A stretch of 20,823 nucleotides of DNA from CAZGMC01 sp964526565 (GTDB lineage Bacteria; Pseudomonadota; Alphaproteobacteria; DSM-16000; Inquilinaceae): positions 1 through 20,823 of the forward strand of contig CAZGMC010000073.1 of assembly GCA_964526565.1 (NCBI GenBank), in the 5' to 3' direction. The translations under genes and the position numbers were made by a program. The notes below the pieces were generated by a model. The model saw only the letters and a list, made by a program, of their open reading frames with translations. It made no database searches and was not told the DNA's origin. The stretch's first letter is position 1. Each line of letters begins with the position of its first letter. This document shows positions 1 to 6,667 of the stretch, one piece after another.

Positions 1-965
1 AGCGCGTCCTGCAGGCCGTCGCCCAGGAAATTGAAGGCGATCACCGTCACGAAGATGGCGAGGCCCGGATAGACCGCCAGCAGCGGCGCCGACCAGATCA
101 GCTCCTGTGCGTTGGTCAGCATGTTGCCCCAGCTCGGCGTCGGCGGCTGGATGCCCAGGCCGAGAAAGCTCAACACCGACTCCAGCAGGATGATGTTGCC
201 CACCGACAGGGTGGTCGCCACCACGATCGGCGAGGCCACGTTGGGCAGCACGTGCGCCCACAGGATGCGCCCGTTGCCGGCACCCAGCGCTACCGCCGCC
301 CGCACGTACTCGCGCTGGCGCACGCTCAGCGCCGCGCCGCGCACCAGCCGCGCCACGGTGGTCCAGCCGACCAGCGCAATAATCACGACGATGCGCCACA
401 GGTCGGCCGATCCGGCCCGGGCCCAGTCCGCGGGCAAGGGCAGCTTGTCAAGGTCCACCGCGGCCAGAACGATCAGCAGCGGCAGCAGGGGCAGGGCGAT
501 CACGCCGTCGGTCAGGCGCATCAGCAGCCCGTCCAGCCAGCCGCCGAAATAGCCGGCGACGATGCCGATGGCGGTGCCGACCAGCGCCGCCGCCAGCGCC
601 GTGGTCAGTCCGACCGCCAGCGAGATCCGCCCACCATAGAGGAGCCGCACGAACACGTCGCGGCCCAGCGCATCGGTGCCGAGCGGGTGGGCCAGCGACG
701 GCGGCCGGTTGGCGGCCAGCCAGTCCATCGCCGTGTGGTCGACGCCCAGCCACGCCTCCACCAGTGGCGCCGCGGCGATCAGCGCGATCAGCAGCAGGAG
801 CACGATCAGGCTGGCCACCGCCGCGCGGTGGCGCAGGAACCGGCGCAGCCGCAGGCGCCCCGGCGTCAGGCCGCGGATCGGAGCGGCGGTCCCGGCGGCG
901 GCCCCGGCGGCGGTCCCGGCGGCGCTGCTCGCCGTGGCCTCGCGGGTCCTGGCCGGTTCCGTCAT
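1..965 (-). CDS. ABC transporter permease, DppC/OppC family (3' end outside window)
   Basis: This is the second inner-membrane permease of a peptide/nickel-type ABC importer; it would form the translocation channel with the DppB-type partner encoded just upstream on the same strand. The reading frame stays open from the ATG at 965-963 to the window edge, about 321 codons. After an Ala/Gly/Thr-rich N-terminus come a first membrane helix, the family-typical segment HPLGTDALGRDVFVRLLYGG, further hydrophobic segments and an EAA-type loop, then a C-terminal part with SFLGLGIQPPTPSWGNML, which is characteristic of DppC proteins. Its ATG overlaps the TGA of the upstream permease (ATGA at 965-962), so translation is probably coupled. 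The substrate cannot be told from a permease, and no ATPase or binding protein of the set is visible. The missing C-terminus lies to the left of the window. Confidence 0.93.
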   Translation of the reverse strand, partial: MTEPARTREATASSAAGTAAGAAAGTAAPIRGLTPGRLRLRRFLRHRAAVASLIVLLLLIALIAAAPLVEAWLGVDHTAMDWLAANRPPSLAHPLGTDALGRDVFVRLLYGGRISLAVGLTTALAAALVGTAIGIVAGYFGGWLDGLLMRLTDGVIALPLLPLLIVLAAVDLDKLPLPADWARAGSADLWRIVVIIALVGWTTVARLVRGAALSVRQREYVRAAVALGAGNGRILWAHVLPNVASPIVVATTLSVGNIILLESVLSFLGLGIQPPTPSWGNMLTNAQELIWSAPLLAVYPGLAIFVTVIAFNFLGDGLQDA

Positions 966-1939
966 ATCTTGGCCTCGCCGAAGGTGATGCGCGGGTCCAG
1001 CCCGGCATAGGCCAGGTCGGCCAGGCCGTTGCCGGCCAGCGTCGTGGCCGTGGCCAGCAGCAGGCCGACCAGCGCCACGGTGTAGTCGTTGCCCAGGATC
1101 GAGTCGTAGATCAGCTTGCCCATGCCCAGGTAGGCGAACATGGTCTCGGTGATCAGCGCGCCGGAGAACAGCGTGCCGAAGTCGAGCGCGATCACCGTCA
1201 CCACCGGGATCAGCGCGTTGCGCAGGGCATGGCGCCATACCGTCGCGGCGCGGCCGACGCCCTTGGCGCGGGCGGTGCGGACGTAGTCCTGGCGCATCTG
1301 CTCCATCATCGCGGCGCGGACATGGCGGGTATAGCCGCCGACGGTGGCCAGGGTCAGGGTCAGCACCGGCAGCACCAGGTGCCAGGCGCGGTCGGTCAGC
1401 ACCGCCCAGGTGCCGTCGATGCCGATCGAGCCCATGCCGCCGGCCGGCAGCCAGCCCAGCGTCACCGCAAACAGCATGATGGCCAGCAGCGCCAGCCAGA
1501 ACGGCGGCACCGAGATGCCGGCGAAGCAGGCCAGGTTGACCAGTGTGTCGGTCACGCCGTAGGGCCGGACCGCTGCGTACACGCCGACCGGCAGCGCGAT
1601 CGCCACGGCCAGCGCCGCGCTGATCCCCAGCAGCAGCAGGGTGTTGCCGAGCCGCGGCAGCAGCACCTCCATGACCGGCACGCCGTGGGTGCGGCTGTAG
1701 CCCAGGTCGCCCTGCAGCGCCGCCGCCGCCCAGTTCAGGTAGCGCTCGCCGATCGGCCGGTCGAGCCCATACAGCGCCCGCAGCCGCTCCTGGTCGGCCG
1801 GAGTGAGCGCCGGGTTCGACTGGATCATCAGGTCGATCGGGTCGCCCGGCATCAGCCCGATCAGCCCGTACACGACAAAGCTCATCACCGCCAGCACGCC
1901 CAGCGCCTGCATCAGCCGGATGACCAGGAAACGGAGCAT
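962..1939 (-). CDS. ABC transporter permease, DppB/OppB family
   Basis: This is the first permease of the same importer, 325 residues, a normal length for the family. It opens with a membrane helix at about residues 8-30 followed by the conserved PGDP motif (31-34), then the periplasmic loop typical of DppB with ERLRALYGLD (51-60). The hydrophobic helices after residue 98 enclose the EAA coupling loop RTARAKGVGR...WRHALRNALIPV (about 221-246), which contacts the ATPases. The C-terminal LADLAYAGLDPRITFGEAKI is also typical. The ATG at 1939-1937 has only a weak purine stretch upstream. Binding proteins of such importers often lie just upstream, but here the upstream sequence is non-coding on this strand and holds an unrelated gene remnant, so the binding protein must be elsewhere or lost. 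Substrate unknown: peptides, nickel or other small solutes are all possible. Confidence 0.95.
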   Translation of the reverse strand: MLRFLVIRLMQALGVLAVMSFVVYGLIGLMPGDPIDLMIQSNPALTPADQERLRALYGLDRPIGERYLNWAAAALQGDLGYSRTHGVPVMEVLLPRLGNTLLLLGISAALAVAIALPVGVYAAVRPYGVTDTLVNLACFAGISVPPFWLALLAIMLFAVTLGWLPAGGMGSIGIDGTWAVLTDRAWHLVLPVLTLTLATVGGYTRHVRAAMMEQMRQDYVRTARAKGVGRAATVWRHALRNALIPVVTVIALDFGTLFSGALITETMFAYLGMGKLIYDSILGNDYTVALVGLLLATATTLAGNGLADLAYAGLDPRITFGEAKI

Positions 1940-2065
1940 GGGCGCGGGCTTTCAGATATTGGCAGGTGTTGGAAGCTCGGCCGCCGACGGCAAGGCCGCC
2001 GTGACCGCCGGCGAGTGTGCCACCATTGCCGTTCAGGGCAAGAGCACGGCCGTACCGGGGCACGG

Positions 2066-2230
2066 GCGATTCTGCCGGTGGACGAGGCCGCCCTGAGACT
2101 TCGGTTCTGCCCTCCACTGCCGCCGGAGGTCGAGGTGCAGGTCAACAGCGCCGAAGCCAGTCGACTCGACGGCTGGAGCGAGCGTACCCTGAACGCCCGC
2201 GAGCCGGCTGACGTTCTCCTCGACGACTGA
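2066..2230 (+). pseudogene. C-terminal remnant of a DUF4351-type (Rpn/transposase-associated) protein
   Basis: The 336 bases between the permease start (1939) and the ATPase start (2276) hold no intact gene. One plus-strand frame ending in TGA at 2228-2230 reads ILPVDEAALRLRF followed by LPPEVEVQVNSA, then LDGWSERTLNAREPADVL. This resembles the end of DUF4351 domains, where a leucine-rich helix is followed by F-x-x-LPxEV, an alanine-rich helix, LexWxdrxLxA and a terminal short helix. That domain usually follows an Rpn-type PD-(D/E)XK nuclease domain. Nothing recognisable of the nuclease precedes it in this frame, and no start with a Shine-Dalgarno site is visible. I read it as a decayed mobile-type gene. 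The similarity is from memory of the family pattern and could be fortuitous. Confidence 0.5.
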
Positions 2231-2275
2231 GCGGCGCCGATCGAACCCTGGGCATGGCACCCCGATGATCTCCCC

Positions 2276-2878
2276 ATGCTACGCATCCGCAATCTCCGCC
2301 GGCTGAACCTGACGGTGCCGCGGCTCGACGTGGCCGATGGGGAGTGCGTGGCCGTGATGGGGCCGTCGGGGGCCGGCAAGTCGCTGCTGTTGCGGGCGGT
2401 GGCCGACCTCGATCCGAACGAGGGGGAGGTCACCGCCGCCGGCGTCGACCGCGCCGCCGTGGCGGCGCCGCGCTGGCGGCGGCTGGTCGCCTATATCCCG
2501 GCGGATTCGGGCTGGTGGGCCGAGACGGTGGCGGAGCACTTCGCCGAGCCGCGGGCGGCGCGGCCGCTGCTGGCGGCGATGGGGCTACCGGACGAGGCCC
2601 TGGGCTGGGACGTTGCCCGCCTGTCCACCGGCGAGCGCCAGCGCTGCGCCCTGGCCCGGGCGCTGGTCCACGACCCGCCGGTGCTGCTGCTCGACGAGCC
2701 GACGGCGGCGCTCGACCCTGATGCCGTGGCGGCGGTGGAGCGCCTGCTGCACGAGCGGCTGCGGCGCGGCTTTTCCATGCTTGCCGTCACCCACGATGTC
2801 GCCCAGGCCGCCCGCCTCGCCGCGCGCATCCTGCGCGTCGACGGCGGCAACGTGACGGAGGAGGCCGCGGCGGCATGA
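2276..2878 (+). CDS. fetA: ABC transporter ATP-binding protein, FetA/YbbL type
   Basis: This is the cytoplasmic ATPase partner of the FetB-type permease that follows; the E. coli pair FetAB is described as an iron exporter that helps resist oxidative stress. The 200-residue protein is a minimal nucleotide-binding domain: Walker A GPSGAGKS (29-36), signature LSTGERQR (116-123), Walker B VLLLDEP (136-142), D-loop AALD, and the H-loop histidine at 173 (THD). The Q-loop is odd: where a glutamine is expected the sequence reads YIPADSGWW (73-81), with alanine at 76. The gene ends in an ATGA overlap with the permease, which argues for a two-gene operon. The ATG at 2276 lacks a good Shine-Dalgarno sequence. 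Family assignment rests on motif order and on the partner; the metal is inferred. Confidence 0.9.
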   Translation: MLRIRNLRRLNLTVPRLDVADGECVAVMGPSGAGKSLLLRAVADLDPNEGEVTAAGVDRAAVAAPRWRRLVAYIPADSGWWAETVAEHFAEPRAARPLLAAMGLPDEALGWDVARLSTGERQRCALARALVHDPPVLLLDEPTAALDPDAVAAVERLLHERLRRGFSMLAVTHDVAQAARLAARILRVDGGNVTEEAAAA

Positions 2879-3678
2879 CCTACGTCCCGCTGGACTACGG
2901 CGACGTGGCTCTGGCCGCCGCGCTGGTCGTGCTCAACGCCGCGCTGTCGCTGTGGCTGTCGTTGCGGCTGGAGCGCCAGCTGCTGGTTGCGGCGGTGCGC
3001 ATGGTGGTGCAGCTCACGTTGGTCGGCCTGGTCCTGGAGACGCTGTTCGCCCTCGAGGCGCCGTGGTGGACGGCTGGTGTTACCCTGGTCATGGTGCTGT
3101 TCGCCGGCCACGAGGTGATGGCCCGGCAGGAGCGGCGGCTGACGGGTGGCTGGGCCTACGGCCTGGGCGCGGTTACGATGCTGCTGGCTGCGGGCACCGT
3201 GGCGGCGATGGCGCTGGCCGTGCAGATCCGGCCTGATCCCTGGTACGACGCGCGTTATGCCATCCCGCTGTTCGGCATGATCCTGGGCAACGCCATGACC
3301 GGCATCAGCCTTGGGCTCAACACCCTGACCAGCGCGGCGGTGCGCGACCGCGCGGCGATCGAGGCGCGGCTCGCCCTCGGCGCCACCCGCTGGGAGGCGG
3401 TGCGCGGCATCACTCGCCAAGCCCTGCGCAGCGGCTTCATGCCCATCATCAATTCGATGTCGGCGACCGGCCTGGTGTTCCTGCCCGGCATGATGACCGG
3501 CCAGATCCTGGCCGGCGTGGCTCCGGTGCAGGCGGTCAAGTACCAGCTGCTGATCATGTTCCTGATCGCCGGGGCGACCGGGTTGGGCGTGCTCATGGCC
3601 GTGCACGGCGGCGTCTACCGCCTGACCGACGACCGCCACCGCCTGCGCCTCGACCGGCTGGGCTCCGACGGGCGTTGA
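2875..3678 (+). CDS. fetB: FetB family ABC transporter permease (UPF0014)
   Basis: This integral inner-membrane protein of the UPF0014/FetB family has 267 residues, the usual length. Hydrophobic segments cover most of the sequence. The diagnostic cytoplasmic and membrane block is clear in the second half: GNAMTGISLGLN, then RLALGATRWEAV, IINSMSATGLVFLPGMMTGQ and QLLIMFLIAGATGLGV. This block is nearly invariant in the family, so the assignment is secure. The start overlaps the stop of the ATPase gene (ATGA at 2875-2878), so the two are probably translated together. The expected role is ATP-driven export of a metal ion such as iron. The specificity is inherited from the E. coli relative and not visible here. 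Confidence 0.95.
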   Translation: MTYVPLDYGDVALAAALVVLNAALSLWLSLRLERQLLVAAVRMVVQLTLVGLVLETLFALEAPWWTAGVTLVMVLFAGHEVMARQERRLTGGWAYGLGAVTMLLAAGTVAAMALAVQIRPDPWYDARYAIPLFGMILGNAMTGISLGLNTLTSAAVRDRAAIEARLALGATRWEAVRGITRQALRSGFMPIINSMSATGLVFLPGMMTGQILAGVAPVQAVKYQLLIMFLIAGATGLGVLMAVHGGVYRLTDDRHRLRLDRLGSDGR

Positions 3679-3767
3679 ACGGCGGCGGCGAAAAGCCGGA
3701 ACGAATACGCCGCTATGCAGTTTTTCCAGCCAACGACTGCCTGTCCGGCGGTCAAGGCAGCCATTCA

Positions 3768-3774
3768 GGGAGGA
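3768..3774 (+). promoter_or_regulatory. Strong ribosome binding site before an out-of-frame start
   Basis: GGGAGGA ends seven bases before the ATG at 3781, near-ideal spacing. It marks 3781 as the original start of the PRC-barrel gene, although that ATG now reads only 18 codons before a TGA. Confidence 0.7.
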
Positions 3775-3780
3775 CTCCCC

Positions 3781-3837
3781 ATGTCGATCAAGCACACCCT
3801 GCTTTTCGGCGCGGCGACGAGGAGACCTGCAACATGA
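3781..3837 (+). pseudogene. Signal-peptide start of the PRC-barrel gene, out of frame
   Basis: The ATG at 3781 has the best Shine-Dalgarno site of the area and encodes MSIKHTLLFGAAT, which looks like the n-region and beginning of the h-region of a Sec signal peptide. After about 13 codons the hydrophobic pattern stops (RRPAT) and a TGA at 3835-3837 ends the frame. The PRC-barrel domain continues in a different frame. The simplest reading is a deletion that removed the rest of the signal peptide and the first part of the barrel and changed the frame. A functional 18-codon leader peptide overlapping the downstream ATG (ATGA) is the alternative. Confidence 0.55.
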
Positions 3838-4091
3838 TGGTCTCGCAGGAGGGCAGCTTCGCCTATGTCCTGCTGGCCCACGGCGGCTTCCTGGGCATGG
3901 GCGAGGAGTGGATCCCGGTGCGCTGGAGCGACCTGCGGGTCACCCAGGAGGGCGGCATCTTCGTCCTGAATATCTCCGAGGACGCACTGGAGCAGGCCCC
4001 GACCATCGAGGAGGGGGCCTTCGATCCGGAAGCCGGCGAGGACTGGCGCACCCAGATCGACTCGTTCTGGAGCGAGCACACGCCCGGCTGA
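3834..4091 (+). CDS. PRC-barrel domain protein, apparently N-terminally truncated
   Basis: The frame encodes VVSQ-type and hydrophobic strands typical of a PRC-barrel: SQEGSFAYVLLAHGGFLGM, then EWIPVRWSDLRV and GGIFVLNISEDALEQAPTIE. In alphaproteobacteria such domains are common in small exported stress- or envelope-associated proteins. Only the second part of the barrel is present; the usual first strands (a short linker around an 'I-G-x-V-x-D' segment) are missing. Translation could begin at the ATG at 3834, preceded nine bases upstream by GAGGAG, giving 85 residues without a signal peptide. A longer in-frame start at 3675 exists, but the added sequence looks non-coding. I consider it the surviving part of a damaged gene rather than a normal cytoplasmic protein. 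Confidence 0.6.
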   Translation: MMVSQEGSFAYVLLAHGGFLGMGEEWIPVRWSDLRVTQEGGIFVLNISEDALEQAPTIEEGAFDPEAGEDWRTQIDSFWSEHTPG

Positions 4092-4193
4092 GCCCGCTCG
4101 GCGGCGGCTCTCTTGAGCCATAAGGGCGCCACCCGGTGCCACCCTTCCCGTGTTGCACCTGACCCTGACGGCGGCCGGCTGCCTGTCCGGCCG

Positions 4194-4562
4194 TCATTCC
4201 GCGAGACCGGCGGTACACGTCTCGCCGACCTCCAGCAGCAGCGAGCCGGTCCGCTCCACCAGGCGGGCGACCGCAGCCGCCGAGGTGCCCAGCTCGGCGG
4301 CCACTTCGGCGTCCGAAGGCGGACCGGCCGGGCGCGGCGCGGTGCTCGCGCGGAGCACGGCGGCGGCGGCCGCCATGGCCGGCCCACGGTCTGCCGGCAG
4401 CAGGCGCTCGGTCAGGCCGTCCGCCATGCATGCGCAGCGGGCCTCCGGATGACCGGCGGCAAGGCACGCGGCGAGCAGCTCGGTGCGCTCGTCCTTGGCG
4501 GCGGCCATCGGTCCCGCCAGCATGGCGACGGCGGCCACGGAAGCGACAATGATCCGGTTCAT
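4194..4562 (-). CDS. Small secreted protein with four cysteines, unknown function
   Basis: The 122-residue product starts with MNRIIVASVAAVAMLAGPMA, a clear Sec signal peptide with likely cleavage after the AAA around residue 22. The mature part carries a cysteine cluster (C33, C43, C45) and one late cysteine (C116), which could form two disulfides in the periplasm. The middle is alanine- and proline-rich. The ATG at 4562-4560 has GGAG nine bases upstream. The gene lies 25 bases after the stop of the lipoprotein gene on the same strand, so the two are probably cotranscribed. I do not recognise a named family and assign no function. Confidence 0.75.
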   Translation of the reverse strand: MNRIIVASVAAVAMLAGPMAAAKDERTELLAACLAAGHPEARCACMADGLTERLLPADRGPAMAAAAAVLRASTAPRPAGPPSDAEVAAELGTSAAAVARLVERTGSLLLEVGETCTAGLAE

Positions 4563-4587
4563 GGCGACCCGCTCCGGCGCTCGGCAC

Positions 4588-5073
4588 TCAGTAATAGGTC
4601 TCCTGCGGAACCTGGGTCGGATAGGTCTGGGTCGGGTAGGTCTGGGTCGGGTAGGTCTGGGTCGGATACGCCTGGCCGGCGTAAGACGGCCCCTGATAGG
4701 TCGGCGCCGGATGGGCCTGCCCCGGCGGAGGATAGGACTGTCCCGGAGTCGGCCCGTAAGACCCCGGCGGCGGCACCTGGTCGTAGCCGATGGCCGGCTG
4801 GTTGGGGCTGCCCATGGTCATCGTCTGCGGCGGCTGGTCGAACGAGCTGCCGATCATGGCGCCGGCCAGGGCGCCCAGGGCCGTGCCGGCACCGGTGGCG
4901 ACCACCTGGCCGGTGCCGGCGCCGAACTGGCTGCCGATCAGCCCGCCCACCGCGGCGCCGCCGACGGTGCCGAAGGTCTGGCCCGGCCCGCTCGTCTGGC
5001 AGGCCGCCAGCGGTACGACCAGGAGGGCGGCCGCTGCCGTCGTCATCCGCATCCTTCGCGACATTCCGCTCAT
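4588..5073 (-). CDS. Glycine-zipper lipoprotein (17 kDa surface antigen-like)
   Basis: The 161-residue protein begins MSGMSRRMRMTTAAAALLVVP with lipobox LAAC, giving a lipidated cysteine at residue 25. The next part, about residues 31-75, is a two-helix glycine zipper with GGAAVGGLIGSQFGAGTG and GTALGALAGAMIGSSF, as in the 17 kDa antigen / SlyB-like envelope proteins that insert into or beneath the outer membrane. The C-terminal half is rich in Pro, Tyr, Gln and Gly and ends in four copies of a five-residue (T/A)YPTQ repeat. I chose the ATG at 5073-5071 because AAGGGAGG lies six bases upstream and the signal peptide starts there; longer in-frame starts add charged, unconvincing sequence. Likely an envelope-stabilising protein, cotranscribed with the small secreted protein downstream. 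Confidence 0.85.
   Translation of the reverse strand: MSGMSRRMRMTTAAAALLVVPLAACQTSGPGQTFGTVGGAAVGGLIGSQFGAGTGQVVATGAGTALGALAGAMIGSSFDQPPQTMTMGSPNQPAIGYDQVPPPGSYGPTPGQSYPPPGQAHPAPTYQGPSYAGQAYPTQTYPTQTYPTQTYPTQVPQETYY
4612..4671 (-). repeat. Four 15-bp tandem repeats encoding (T/A)YPTQ
   Basis: Four head-to-tail 15-base units lie at 4612-4626, 4627-4641, 4642-4656 and 4657-4671. The two central units are identical and the outer ones differ at one or two positions. They encode the C-terminal (T/A)YPTQ repeats of the lipoprotein, keep frame, and are likely to vary in copy number between strains. Confidence 0.9.
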
Positions 5074-5079
5074 TGTCTG

Positions 5080-5087
5080 CCTCCCTT
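5080..5087 (-). promoter_or_regulatory. Ribosome binding site of the glycine-zipper lipoprotein
   Basis: Read on the minus strand this is AAGGGAGG, six bases before the ATG at 5073-5071. It decides between that start and several upstream in-frame codons. Confidence 0.7.
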
Positions 5088-5217
5088 GCCGTGCCGATCG
5101 CTCGCGTCCGCCGCAGGCACGCCCATGACTGCCATCCGATCCATCATGTGGGCGCGCTATCCGGCAAAAGTGTGACCGGGTCGGCGCCGCGGCCGGCATG
5201 GGCGCGACCCTGTCCGT

Positions 5218-5237
5218 CACCCTTGTTCACCCTTGTT
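5218..5237 (+). repeat. Two direct copies of a 10-bp sequence in a divergent intergenic region
   Basis: The 10-base sequence CACCCTTGTT occurs twice without a gap between the divergent lipoprotein and aminotransferase genes. It could be a regulator site or chance; no palindrome or clear promoter hexamers accompany it. Confidence 0.35.
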
Positions 5238-5276
5238 CCAGGTGGCCGGCTGGTCTAAACCCCAGGGCTGCAAGGG

Positions 5277-6530
5277 GTGAACCATCCCCCGAAGACCCGG
5301 TCTCCGTCAGCGGGAGTGCCAGCCGTGCCGAATGTACAGAGCAGCGTCGCTGCCCCCGATGCGGCCAAGGCGAAGCCCCGGCCGGCGCCGCCGGGTCCCC
5401 CCAGACCGATCGCCTTCGTGGATCTGGCTGCCCAGCAGCGCCGTCTGGGCGACGCCATCAACGCCGCCATCGGTCGTGTGCTGGCCCATGGCCGCTACGT
5501 CCTCGGGCCGGAAATCGCGGAGCTGGAGCGCCGCCTGGCCGCCTTCTGCGGCGGCGGCCACGTCGTGGCCTGCGCCAGCGGCACCGACGCCCTGGCGCTG
5601 GCGCTCATGGTCAAGGGCGTGCGGCCCGGCGACGCGGTGCTGGTGCCGGCCTTCACCTTCGCCGCGACGGCCGAGGTGGTGCCGTGGCTGGGTGCGGTGC
5701 CGGTGTTCGTCGACATCTGCGAAGACACGTTCAACATGGACCCGGCCAGCCTGGAGCAGGGTGTTGTCGCCGCCCGCCAGGCCGGGCTTGAGCCGCGCGG
5801 CGTCATCGCCGTCGACCTGTTCGGCCAGCCGGCCGACTACGACGCCCTGGCCGCGGTGGCCGACGCATACGGCTTGTGGATCATTGCCGATGCCGCGCAG
5901 AGCTTCGGCGCCGCCCATCGCGGCCGGCCGGTCGGCACGCTGGCCGAGATGACCACGACCAGCTTCTTCCCGGCCAAGCCGCTGGGCTGCTACGGCGACG
6001 GCGGGGCCGTGTTCACCGACGACGAGGAGACGGCGGCGCTGTTGCGCTCGCTCAGCCGCCACGGCGAGGGCGCCGACCGCAACGACTTCGTGCGCATCGG
6101 CATGAACGCCCGCCTCGACACGCTGCAGGCGGCCATTCTCATCGAGAAGCTGGCCGTGTTCGCCGACGAGATCGTCGCCCGTCAGGCCGTGGCCGACCGC
6201 TACCGGGCCGGCCTCCGCGATGTGGTCCGGACACCGCGGCCGATGGCCGGCACGACATCCGTATGGGCGCAGTATACCGTGGTCCTGGACGGCGGCGAGC
6301 GCGGGCCGGTGATGGAACGGCTGCAGGCGGCCGGGGTGCCGTCGGCGGTGTACTATGCCAGGCCGCTGCACCGCCAGCCGGCCTATGCCCATTGTCCTGT
6401 GGCCGGCGGCGGGCTGCCGGTCAGCGACCGCATGGCCGACCGCGTGCTGAGCCTGCCGATGCATCCCTATCTGGAGCCTGACCTCCAGGATTATATTGTA
6501 AACGCTCTCCGTATCGCAGTTAAAGATTGA
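5277..6530 (+). CDS. DegT/DnrJ/EryC1/StrS family sugar aminotransferase (WbpE-like)
   Basis: This PLP-dependent enzyme transfers an amino group to a keto-sugar nucleotide, making amino sugars for polysaccharide or glycan synthesis. The core begins at about residue 45 with AFVDLAAQQRRL and shows GRYVLGPEIAELE (72-84), the cofactor-binding ASGTDAL (100-106), PAFTFAATAE (124-133), DAAQSFGA (205-212) and the Schiff-base lysine K234 in FFPAKPLGCYGDGGA. The SFFPAKPLG pattern is closest to the WbpE group acting on UDP-3-keto-hexuluronates. An extra 45 Pro/Ala-rich residues precede the core when the GTG at 5277 is used; GTG at 5325, with GGGAG eight bases upstream, is an equally good start. It is the first plus-strand gene of the exopolysaccharide-like region. 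The exact sugar is unknown. Confidence 0.92.
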   Translation: MNHPPKTRSPSAGVPAVPNVQSSVAAPDAAKAKPRPAPPGPPRPIAFVDLAAQQRRLGDAINAAIGRVLAHGRYVLGPEIAELERRLAAFCGGGHVVACASGTDALALALMVKGVRPGDAVLVPAFTFAATAEVVPWLGAVPVFVDICEDTFNMDPASLEQGVVAARQAGLEPRGVIAVDLFGQPADYDALAAVADAYGLWIIADAAQSFGAAHRGRPVGTLAEMTTTSFFPAKPLGCYGDGGAVFTDDEETAALLRSLSRHGEGADRNDFVRIGMNARLDTLQAAILIEKLAVFADEIVARQAVADRYRAGLRDVVRTPRPMAGTTSVWAQYTVVLDGGERGPVMERLQAAGVPSAVYYARPLHRQPAYAHCPVAGGGLPVSDRMADRVLSLPMHPYLEPDLQDYIVNALRIAVKD

Positions 6531-6667
6531 TACATTAGCTGTCGCAGCGTCTTATGGGCTAAAGTTCGAAACTGTAATAACGCATCGTTAAACCTGTTGC
6601 GTCATGTTGCGCCGGCTCAGGAAGGCATGTCCTGTGTCATCGGAACGGGGCCGGTCGCGGGGCGGGC

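Noticed and set aside
764..2065. Long plus-strand frame running opposite the DppB-type permease gene
   Set aside because: The sequence is Arg/Gln/His-rich shadow of the permease. Only its last part, after 2066, resembles a protein family.
4110..4152. Imperfect inverted repeat after the PRC-barrel gene as a terminator
   Set aside because: The stem has several mismatches and there is no run of T after it.
6527..6556. TTGATA and CTTATG as a promoter for the truncated regulator
   Set aside because: Spacing is 18 bases but the -10 element is poor; it partly overlaps the aminotransferase stop, so support is too weak to list.
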